Both the position numbers and the translations under genes were made by a program. A model generated the notes under the pieces. That model saw only the letters and a program-made list of their open reading frames with translations. It did not search any database and was not told the origin of the DNA. From Chloroflexota bacterium (GTDB lineage Bacteria > Chloroflexota > Limnocylindria > Limnocylindrales > CSP1-4): a DNA stretch of 6,105 nucleotides. Every line of letters starts with the position of its first letter. Position 1 is the stretch's first letter. The stretch is taken from contig VBFZ01000095.1 in assembly GCA_005880805.1 (NCBI GenBank), positions 1 through 6,105 on the forward strand, given 5' to 3'. Shown here one piece after another: positions 1-4,832 of this stretch.

Positions 1-343
1 GACCGAGGTCATCGCCTGCCCGACGGTCCGCGAGCCTGACGGGTTGGCGCTCTCCTCGCGCAACGTCCACCTCGTGCCCGCGGACCGGGCTGCGGCGCCC
101 GTCCTCTATCGCGCGCTGATGGCGGCCAGGGCGCGTTGGGAAGCTGGCGAGCGCTCCGGCGACCTCCTGCGGGGCACCGTTTCCGAGGTCCTCGCGGTCG
201 AGCCCCACGCCGACGTCGAGTACGTGTCCGTGGCGGACGGCCGGACGCTGGAGGAGCTCGATCTTGTTGAGGGCCCAGCGCTCCTGTCGCTGGCGGTCCG
301 CTTCGGATCGACGCGCCTGATCGACAACGAGCCGCTGCCCTGA
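1..343 (+). CDS. panC: Pantothenate synthetase (PanC), C-terminal part, 5' truncated by window edge
   Basis: This enzyme (pantoate-beta-alanine ligase, cytoplasmic) joins pantoate and beta-alanine using ATP, through a pantoyl-adenylate, in the last step of pantothenate synthesis on the way to coenzyme A. The frame is open from base 2 and gives 113 residues before the TGA at 341-343. The fragment opens with the PanC signature PTVREPDGLALSSRN (about residues 7-21 of the fragment), whose SSRN segment carries the conserved ATP-contacting Ser/Arg. It continues into the small C-terminal domain with the typical VEYVSVADGRTLEELD strand-helix segment and ends in VRFGSTRLIDNEPL. PanC proteins are usually about 280 residues, so roughly the first 60 percent lies upstream, outside the window. 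The TTG at 44 lies inside the signature and is not a start. It is the only plus-strand gene and converges with the DRTGG-protein gene, with 12 bases between the two stop codons. Identification is secure. Confidence 0.95.
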   Translation, partial: TEVIACPTVREPDGLALSSRNVHLVPADRAAAPVLYRALMAARARWEAGERSGDLLRGTVSEVLAVEPHADVEYVSVADGRTLEELDLVEGPALLSLAVRFGSTRLIDNEPLP

Positions 344-359
344 CCTCGGCGCCGGTCAG
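340..359. terminator. Stem-loop spanning both stop codons of two convergent genes
   Basis: CTGACC (340-345) and GGTCAG (354-359) form a perfect 6-bp stem around the 8-base loop TCGGCGCC. The left arm contains the panC stop TGA (341-343), and the right arm contains, on the minus strand, the TGA (358-356) of the DRTGG-protein gene. A shared bidirectional terminator is plausible at a 12-base convergent junction. No T-tract follows on either strand, so classical intrinsic termination is not supported. The stem is seen in the sequence; the terminator role is inferred. Confidence 0.3.
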
Positions 360-1462
360 CCACGGCGAGCGGGCTCGGCGGCAACCTCGAGGATTCGGTC
401 GATGTCGAGGTGCTCCGCGACGAGCGCCTTGATCGTTTCGATTTTCTCGAGATCGGCGGGGTGCGTCTTGACCAGCAGGTCATGGACCTCGGACGCGACC
501 GAGTAGGTGTCCTCCGGAACGAGGGCCGCGAAGAGATCCGCGCGCCGGATTTCGGCCAGGACAGCCGGACTGGGACGGTAGCCGCCGGTCAGCACGAGGC
601 CGAGCGCTACGCCGCGACCGTCATCGGCCCGGTGGGCGTCGGTCAGCGTGAGGATCGCGTCTTCCCGGTCGCCCGGCACGATCACGAGTGTCCCGGGGCC
701 AATCCGCTGCAGCATGTGGCCGGGCTCCATGGCCCCGACCGCGACGTTGTCAATGACCCGATCCAGGTCCGGCCCGTCGTGGATCGGTTCGCCGTGGACG
801 CCCTCGAGGATCATGCCCAGGGTCGGGTTGGAGAGGATCGGGCGGTACGGCAGCACGCCGAGCAATGGGACGCCGTGCCTCGCCAGGCCCCGCTCGAGCG
901 TTCGCGCGATGTCGGGCTGGGCATCGATCTGGACCTTGTTGACGATCGCACCGGCGACCTGCACGCCATGGGCGGCAAACAGCGCGACGTTCAGCACGAT
1001 CTCGTCGATCGGCCGGCCGACGCCACCCTCCGACACGATGATCGCCGGCGTGCCGAGCATCGCGGCGACGGTCGCGTTCGACAGGCCGATGACCGCTCCG
1101 ACGCCGGCGTGGCCGGTCCCCTCCACGAGCACGATCTGGCGGCCGTCGGTTACCCGCTCGTAGGCGGCCCTGACCTTCGCCCCGAGGTCCTCCACGACCT
1201 CGCCGGCGATGTAGGCCTTCGTGAACCCGCGCGGGATATGCACGGGGCTCATGAGCGACAGCCCGTCGGGCAGGTCGAATACGCTCTTCATGAGCACTGC
1301 GTCCTCGTCCGCCGGGACGCCATCCTCGATCACGGTGCGCTGGCCGACGGGCTTCATGAATCCCGTGGACAGGCCGCGCGACAGGAAGCCGTCGAGGAAC
1401 CCGAGCGCGGCGGTCGTCTTCCCCCGGTTCTGCCCGGTCGCCGCCAGGTAGAGGTGGCGCAA
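356..1462 (-). CDS. P-loop (BioD-like) plus DRTGG-domain protein, related to the N-terminal half of phosphotransacetylase (COG0857 type)
   Basis: This 368-residue protein matches the free-standing version of the N-terminal regulatory module of large phosphotransacetylases. The N-terminal part is a dethiobiotin-synthetase-like P-loop fold with a Walker A GQNRGKTT at residues 10-17, the KPVG segment at 37-40 and a BioD-like VLVEGTGHAG at 111-120. The C-terminal part is a DRTGG domain, and its name residues are visible: GDRED at 264-268 and LTGGY at 291-295. The catalytic phosphotransacetylase domain is absent, so it probably does not itself interconvert acetyl-CoA and acetyl phosphate. A nucleotide-dependent regulatory or ligand-sensing role is an inference. 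The start is a TTG at 1462, two bases after the TAA of the upstream gene. It is supported by the P-loop lying right at the N-terminus as in relatives, although no good Shine-Dalgarno is visible, which suggests translational coupling. CobB/CbiA-type amidotransferases share the fold, but their glutaminase domain is missing here. The family is certain, the function is not. Confidence 0.9.
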   Translation of the reverse strand: MRHLYLAATGQNRGKTTAALGFLDGFLSRGLSTGFMKPVGQRTVIEDGVPADEDAVLMKSVFDLPDGLSLMSPVHIPRGFTKAYIAGEVVEDLGAKVRAAYERVTDGRQIVLVEGTGHAGVGAVIGLSNATVAAMLGTPAIIVSEGGVGRPIDEIVLNVALFAAHGVQVAGAIVNKVQIDAQPDIARTLERGLARHGVPLLGVLPYRPILSNPTLGMILEGVHGEPIHDGPDLDRVIDNVAVGAMEPGHMLQRIGPGTLVIVPGDREDAILTLTDAHRADDGRGVALGLVLTGGYRPSPAVLAEIRRADLFAALVPEDTYSVASEVHDLLVKTHPADLEKIETIKALVAEHLDIDRILEVAAEPARRG

Positions 1463-1464
1463 AC

Positions 1465-2127
1465 TTAACTGCGGGCGGTCGTCTTCCGCTCGACCAGCTG
1501 GACCGCGTCCCGCAGCCTGGACATCGTCTCGGCGTCGACCGCGTCAGGCTCCAGGTACGGCCCGAGGCGCTCCATGATGTCGACAACCAGGCCCATGAAC
1601 ACACTCGCGTCGGCAACGAAGAACTGCGGCTCGTTGTTGTAGCGCACGAGCGTCAGGCGGCCCTGCAGGACACGGCGCTCCTCGACGTGCGCGACCTGCG
1701 TCGCGAAGTTGTGGCCCTGGATCCCGTCGGGGTTGTTCAGGAAGTTCAGGGCGTTGTCGATTGCCAGGCCGAACCTGGCCCGCCAAGCGACGAGGCGCTC
1801 ATGGACCTCGGGCGGAATCCGGACTTCGGCCACCTCGTCGAATACCTCTGGGGCCACGGTGAGCAGCCCGACCAGCGTGGTCCCTGCGCGTGGCCCGAGC
1901 ATGACCTGCAGGCTCCGCTCGAGGGTGAAGACCTCGGAGTCGAAGCGGGGGCTCGTGATCACGTCCGTCAGGAGGTCCTCGACGTTGTCGAGCACGCCCG
2001 GCTCGCCCATCGCGTTGGCGAGGTGGAGGATCTCCTCCTTGAACAGGAATTTCTCTTCGTGATCGAGCATGCGGCGGATGGTAGCAGCCGGATTCCGCGC
2101 GGCCGCGGCCTGGAAGTCGGTGGTCAT
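1465..2127 (-). CDS. Conserved-looking hypothetical soluble protein, coupled to the DRTGG-protein gene
   Basis: I do not recognise this 220-residue protein. It has no signal peptide or membrane segment. The N-terminal third is helical and acidic, beginning around MLDHEEKFLFKEE at residues 20-32. The middle (about 65-115) alternates hydrophobic helix and strand. The best-patterned stretch is residues 123-190, with Asn-rich ALNFLNNPDGIQGHNFA followed by VEERRVLQGRLTLVRYNNE and a hydrophobic helix FMGLVVDIMERL. The ATG at 2127 is the first start after an in-frame stop at 2172-2170; the preceding bases (GGTTGGA) give only a weak ribosome-binding site. The ATG at 2070 (residue 20) is an alternative start with no better site. 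Codon use is GC-rich like the neighbours. It ends in TAA two bases before the TTG of the DRTGG gene, so the pair is almost certainly co-transcribed. A partner or co-regulated role with that protein is a guess from position alone. Confidence 0.82.
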   Translation of the reverse strand: MTTDFQAAAARNPAATIRRMLDHEEKFLFKEEILHLANAMGEPGVLDNVEDLLTDVITSPRFDSEVFTLERSLQVMLGPRAGTTLVGLLTVAPEVFDEVAEVRIPPEVHERLVAWRARFGLAIDNALNFLNNPDGIQGHNFATQVAHVEERRVLQGRLTLVRYNNEPQFFVADASVFMGLVVDIMERLGPYLEPDAVDAETMSRLRDAVQLVERKTTARS

Positions 2128-2192
2128 TCCAACCGGCGTTGATCGCCTGCAACAGTGATGGACGGGCGATCAGTCCCTCGCGATCCCACGTT

Positions 2193-2334
2193 CAGTCACG
2201 GGTGGACTCTTAAGCGGAGTCCGGGGCGCGATCCGGGCCGCCGAAGAGGCAGGAGGCTGCTGCCCGAACGTGGATCTCCGCCAACAGGGACAGCTCCGGG
2301 CGTGCGGTTCGGCTTTTCAGTCCACCGATGACTG
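2193..2334. repeat. Imperfect inverted repeat, 25-base arms, possible structured leader RNA
   Basis: Plus-strand 2193-2217 and the reverse complement of 2310-2334 match at 19 of 25 positions without gaps. The alignment includes a perfect CAGTCA block, a perfect GGTGGACT block and an AAGC block. As minus-strand RNA it gives stems of 6, 8 and 4 bp separated by symmetric 2x2 and 3x3 internal loops, the latter GAA facing GAA. Inside, 2252-2265 and 2289-2299 can pair again as GGA-GCTG-CCC with bulges. Each outer arm also has a competing local hairpin: GGACTC/GAGTCC at 2204-2222, and CAGTC/GACTG at 2318-2334. It could be a regulatory leader, a protein-binding array or a degenerate miniature element. 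The repeat is seen; any role is inferred. Confidence 0.45.
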
Positions 2335-2360
2335 GGTGTGGGGACGTGCCCGAACGCAGC

Positions 2361-2388
2361 GGACTAGCAGTCCTCGCGCGAATATTCG
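2361..2388. repeat. Two adjacent short palindromes: GGACT-AGC-AGTCC and CGAATATTCG
   Basis: Bases 2361-2373 form a 5-bp stem with a 3-base AGC loop. Bases 2379-2388 are a perfect 10-base palindrome that is the only AT-rich spot in the area, so an operator or part of a minus-strand promoter is possible. With GGTCGACC (2392-2399) and the hairpin at 2400-2415 this makes four palindromes within 55 bases. The function is unknown. Confidence 0.35.
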
Positions 2389-2399
2389 GCTGGTCGACC

Positions 2400-2415
2400 G
2401 TCGCGCAAGCGCGAC
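2400..2415 (-). terminator. GC-rich hairpin downstream of glutamate dehydrogenase, candidate terminator
   Basis: GTCGCGC and GCGCGAC flank AA, giving a 6-7 bp very GC-rich stem that begins 21 bases past the gdh stop codon on the minus strand. It is followed by the GGTCGACC palindrome but not by a U-tract. It could stop or pause transcription, protect the 3' end, or precede Rho-dependent termination. Position and stem strength are the evidence; the lack of a U-run keeps confidence low. Confidence 0.35.
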
Positions 2416-2436
2416 TTACGGCGCGACTCACACAGA

Positions 2437-3702
2437 CTACGGATAGAGCCCGCGCATGGAAGTCGCGTTGGCGACCCGCTCGACCGCGAGGAGGTAGGCG
2501 GCCGTGCGCATGTCGCACTGCTCGCGCTTCGAGATCGCAAACGTCTCGTCGAACGAGCGGACCATGATGTCCTTGAGCTTGGCGTTGACGATCGACTCGC
2601 TCCAGTGGTCGCGGTTGAGGTCCTGGACCCACTCGAAGTAGCTGACCGTGACGCCCCCGGCGTTGCACAGGATGTCGGGGATCATGAAGACGCCGCGCCG
2701 GTAGAGCTCCTCGTCCGCGTCCGGCGTCGTGGGCCCGTTCGCCGCTTCGGCGATCACCCGTGCGTGGATCCGGCCCGCGTTGCGCGCCGTGATCTGGTTC
2801 TCGAGTGCCGCCGGGATCAGGACGTCGCACTCGACTTCGAGCACCTGCGTGTTGGTGATGTCCGTGGCGCCGGGGAAGCCCTGGACGGTGGCGTGTTCCT
2901 TTTTCCAGGCAATCACGCGATCGATATCCAGCCCATTGGCATTCAGGATGCCGCCCGTTGAGTCGGAGACGGCGACGACGGTCGCCCCTTCCTCACGCAT
3001 CAGCTTGGCCGCGATCGAGCCGGCATTGCCGAAGCCCTGGATCGCGACGGTCGCGCGCCTCAGCTCGATCCCCAGGTGATCGGCGGCTTCGACGACGCAG
3101 TACACGGTGCCCCGCGCCGTCGCCTCGTTGCGGCCTTCGGATCCGCCGAGGCTGATGGGCTTGCCCGTCACGACGCCCGGGACCGTGTAGCCCTGGTGCA
3201 TCGAGTAGGTGTCCATCATCCAGGCCATGACCTGGGCGTTGGTGTTGACGTCCGGCGCGGGAATGTCGCGCTCGGGACCGATGAGCACCTCGATCTCGGT
3301 GGTGAAGCGGCGCGTGAGCGCCTCGACCTCCTTGGCCGACAGCTTCTTGGGGTCGACGACCACGCCTCCCTTGCCGCCGCCATACGGGATGGCGACCACG
3401 GCGCACTTCCAGGTCATCCACATCGCGAGGGCCTTGACCTCGTCGAGAGTGACGTCCTGGTGATACCGAATGCCACCCTTGGCCGGCCCACGACCGAGGT
3501 TGTGCTGCACGCGGTAGCCGGTGAAGACCTGCACCGACCCGTCGTCCATCTTGACCGGGAAATGAACCGTGAGCTCGCGGCGGGGCTCGCGCAGCACGCG
3601 CCGGAGGCCGGGGTCGAGGCTCAGCCTGTCGGCGGCAAGGTCGAACTGCCGTTGGGCGACCTCCCAGGGGTTGATCGCCGCAGCGACGTGCTCGGTCGTC
3701 AT
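2437..3702 (-). CDS. gdhA: Glutamate dehydrogenase, hexameric NAD(P)-dependent (Glu/Leu/Phe/Val dehydrogenase family)
   Basis: This cytoplasmic enzyme interconverts glutamate with 2-oxoglutarate plus ammonium, linking the TCA cycle with nitrogen metabolism. The 421 residues fit the roughly 410-425 of the short hexameric bacterial class. Visible in order: substrate-binding GPAKGGIRYH (Lys75), WKCAVVAIPYGGGKGGVVVDP (Lys99 and catalytic Lys111, matching the family signature), IPAPDVNT with catalytic Asp151, then the Rossmann motif GFGNAG at 223-228. The acidic Asp247 in VAVSDSTGG, at the end of the second strand, leans towards NAD rather than NADP. The substrate-pocket Ser is in VTVSYFEWVQD (Ser354). 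I chose the ATG at 3702 because GGAGG lies 11 bases upstream and the protein then starts at the family's usual point. The frame is open to 3855, but the extra 51 residues are unlike any GDH and would overlap the presumed promoter. Glutamate rather than a branched-chain or aromatic amino acid is the best substrate call from the lysine pattern. The gene name is by family; rocG or gudB type is possible. Confidence 0.96.
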   Translation of the reverse strand: MTTEHVAAAINPWEVAQRQFDLAADRLSLDPGLRRVLREPRRELTVHFPVKMDDGSVQVFTGYRVQHNLGRGPAKGGIRYHQDVTLDEVKALAMWMTWKCAVVAIPYGGGKGGVVVDPKKLSAKEVEALTRRFTTEIEVLIGPERDIPAPDVNTNAQVMAWMMDTYSMHQGYTVPGVVTGKPISLGGSEGRNEATARGTVYCVVEAADHLGIELRRATVAIQGFGNAGSIAAKLMREEGATVVAVSDSTGGILNANGLDIDRVIAWKKEHATVQGFPGATDITNTQVLEVECDVLIPAALENQITARNAGRIHARVIAEAANGPTTPDADEELYRRGVFMIPDILCNAGGVTVSYFEWVQDLNRDHWSESIVNAKLKDIMVRSFDETFAISKREQCDMRTAAYLLAVERVANATSMRGLYP

Positions 3703-3713
3703 GGAGTTGAGAT

Positions 3714-3718
3714 CCTCC
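3714..3718 (-). promoter_or_regulatory. Shine-Dalgarno GGAGG for glutamate dehydrogenase
   Basis: GGAGG on the minus strand, 11 bases before the ATG at 3702 (10 if read as GGAGGA). It is the site that decides this start against the 51-residue longer reading frame. A small GGCG-AGCC-CGCC hairpin (3721-3732) lies immediately upstream. Confidence 0.65.
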
Positions 3719-3841
3719 GCGGCGGGCTCGCCGATGTGGGCGACCCGCGTTCTGGGCCGTCTCCCGGACGACCCCACGGCGCTCTGCGCCAGCCCGGTGA
3801 TCGCAGGTGGGCGGCGCGTCGCGGCAACGAAAGGTGAGCCG

Positions 3842-3847
3842 AGTATA
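3842..3847 (-). promoter_or_regulatory. Possible -10 box (TATACT) of the glutamate dehydrogenase promoter
   Basis: TATACT on the minus strand differs from TATAAT at one base and stands out in GC-rich sequence within the 192-base gap (3703-3894) between degV and gdh. No good -35 lies at 17 bases (ACTGAT there); a weak TCGACT is 20 bases away. Transcription from it would give a 5' leader of roughly 130 bases containing small GC-rich hairpins such as GGCGC-TCT-GCGCC at 3778-3790. The call is tentative. Confidence 0.3.
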
Positions 3848-3862
3848 GCCCTCACCCGCGCG

Positions 3863-3877
3863 CGATCAGTCGATCAG
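3863..3877. repeat. Tandem 7-mer CGATCAG, 8-base period, in the gdh upstream region
   Basis: CGATCAG occurs at 3863-3869 and again at 3871-3877, separated by one base. It covers the region where a -35 element would sit relative to the TATACT at 3847-3842. It might be an operator half-site pair; a period of 8 is shorter than a helical turn, which argues against simple same-face tandem binding. The repeat is directly seen; a regulatory role is inferred. Confidence 0.35.
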
Positions 3878-3894
3878 GAGTCCTATCCCCGGTG

Positions 3895-4752
3895 TCATCG
3901 GGCGTACAGGACGACGCCCCCGAGACAGCCCGGTCCGAGGTGCGGACCGACCGACGGACCGACCGGGTTGACGGTCACCCGTCCGGCGTCCACACCGCCC
4001 GGAACCCGGCCGACCACCTCATCCTTGAAGGCCTGGACCTCCTCGGGCGTCGATGTCGTGTAGAGGATCGCGAGGCGCTCGACGGGACGTTGGGTCAGCA
4101 GCTCGAGCACGCGCTCGCGCGCCTTCGAACGGGTCCGCACGCGATCCGCGGTATCGACCGCGCCGTCCTTGATCGTGATGATCGGCTTGACCGACAGGAA
4201 GCCGCCGATCGCCGCCTGAGTCCCGCTGATGCGGCCGCCCTTCCTGAGGTATTCGAGCGTGTCCAGGGCGACGAAGACGTTGAGATCGGCTGCCCGGTCG
4301 CGCATGCGCTCACCGATCTCGGCCGCGCCTGAGCCCGCCGCAGCCACTTCGGCGCCCAGCAGCGCGAGCATCCCCTCGCCCATCGACGCCGAGGTCGAGT
4401 CGACGACATGGATCTCCCGGTCGGCCAGCATCTCGCGCGCGATCGTGGCGCTCTTGATCGTCCCCGACAGGGTGCCCGCGACGTTCACGCAGACGATCGC
4501 GTCGGCGCCCGCATCGAACATCTCGCTGAAGATCGCCCGGAAGTCCCCGGGGCTGGCCGCCGCCGTGGTCGGGAACGGCGCATCGGGTGCCACCATGCGC
4601 TCCCAGAACGCCTCGGTCGTCAGGTCGACGCCGGCCTTGAAGCGCTGCGACCCGAAGGTGACCTCGAGCGGGACGATGCGGATGCCCGCGGCGCGTGCCT
4701 GCTCCGTTGTGAGGTCGGAGGCAGAGTCGGTGACGATCGCGACACGGCTCAC
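3895..4752 (-). CDS. DegV-family fatty-acid-binding protein
   Basis: DegV proteins bind a fatty acid in the cytoplasm. The FakB members hand exogenous fatty acids to the kinase FakA to make acyl phosphate for phospholipid synthesis. This 285-residue protein has the usual family length (about 280-290). It shows the N-terminal VAIVTDSASDLT (residues 4-15), the PTTAAASPGDF segment (61-71), GTLSGTIKSA (93-102), DSTSASMGEG (118-127), LEYLRKGGRISG (166-177), LSVKPIITIKDG (186-197) and the C-terminal GPHLGPGCLGGV (269-280). The Thr62/63, Ser96 and His271 that hold the carboxylate in FakB proteins are all present. The usual TSQPS is TTAAAS here, a substitution of the Gln and Pro. The GTG start at 4752 is preceded at 5 bases by GGGAGG; longer open frame upstream is the antisense-phase shadow of the MFS gene. 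No fakA-like (DhaK/DhaL-related) kinase gene is in the window, so the FakB role is family-based inference. The gene lies 80 bases after the MFS stop. Confidence 0.95.
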   Translation of the reverse strand: MSRVAIVTDSASDLTTEQARAAGIRIVPLEVTFGSQRFKAGVDLTTEAFWERMVAPDAPFPTTAAASPGDFRAIFSEMFDAGADAIVCVNVAGTLSGTIKSATIAREMLADREIHVVDSTSASMGEGMLALLGAEVAAAGSGAAEIGERMRDRAADLNVFVALDTLEYLRKGGRISGTQAAIGGFLSVKPIITIKDGAVDTADRVRTRSKARERVLELLTQRPVERLAILYTTSTPEEVQAFKDEVVGRVPGGVDAGRVTVNPVGPSVGPHLGPGCLGGVVLYAR

Positions 4753-4757
4753 GGCGG

Positions 4758-4763
4758 CCTCCC
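4758..4763 (-). promoter_or_regulatory. Shine-Dalgarno GGGAGG deciding the GTG start of the DegV gene
   Basis: A purine-rich run on the minus strand ends in GGGAGG, 5 bases before GTG at 4752. It supports GTG as the start and the 285-residue length. Confidence 0.7.
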
Positions 4764-4786
4764 TCTCTCGACCCCCTCGACCGCGA

Positions 4787-4792
4787 ATGATA
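4787..4792 (-). promoter_or_regulatory. Possible -10 box (TATCAT) upstream of the DegV gene
   Basis: TATCAT matches TATAAT at five of six positions and lies about 35 bases before the GTG, inside the 80-base gap after the MFS gene. I see no -35 hexamer at the expected distance. If inactive, the DegV gene would be read through from the MFS gene. Low confidence. Confidence 0.22.
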
Positions 4793-4832
4793 GGGCGGTC
4801 ATGGACGGCCGAGCGAGCCGCCAGGCACGTGG

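Larger units (their letters stand above)
2128..2436. other. 309-base intergenic region rich in inverted repeats, no gene found
   Basis: Between the glutamate dehydrogenase stop and the start of the hypothetical gene there is no convincing ORF, tRNA, T-box or known riboswitch pattern. What is visible: an imperfect long-range inverted repeat (2193-2217 with 2310-2334); an inner bulged pairing (2252-2265 with 2289-2299); a run of palindromes (2361-2415); a 10-base direct repeat TGCCCGAACG at 2261-2270 and 2347-2356; and GCGCGACT twice at 2409-2416 and 2421-2428. On the minus strand it would be the leader of the 220-residue protein gene, and its 2400-2436 end is the 3' flank of the glutamate dehydrogenase gene. 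A promoter for the downstream pair is expected here, but I could not place one with confidence. Confidence 0.6.

Noticed and set aside
410..1468. Long plus-strand ORF opposite the DRTGG-protein gene
   Set aside because: It is an antisense shadow of a clearly identified gene in GC-rich DNA, and its composition (Arg/Asp/His-rich) resembles no known fold.
2128..2436. tRNA, T-box or known riboswitch in the large gap
   Set aside because: The TTCGG words looked like T-loops, but no matching 5-bp T-stem, acceptor stem or anticodon arm could be built on either strand. No T-box core sequence was found.
2210..2830. Minus-strand ORF crossing the gdh 3' end into the intergenic gap
   Set aside because: Most of it is an out-of-frame shadow of gdh. 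The part in the gap has no ribosome-binding site and overlaps the inverted repeats.
3076..3837. Plus-strand 253-residue ORF opposite glutamate dehydrogenase
   Set aside because: It is antisense to conserved catalytic motifs of glutamate dehydrogenase and is a compositional artefact of high GC.
3703..3855. 51-residue N-terminal extension of glutamate dehydrogenase
   Set aside because: The extension is low-complexity and Arg/Pro-rich, unlike the family, and would start at the presumed -10 region. The ATG at 3702 has a GGAGG site and gives the normal family length.
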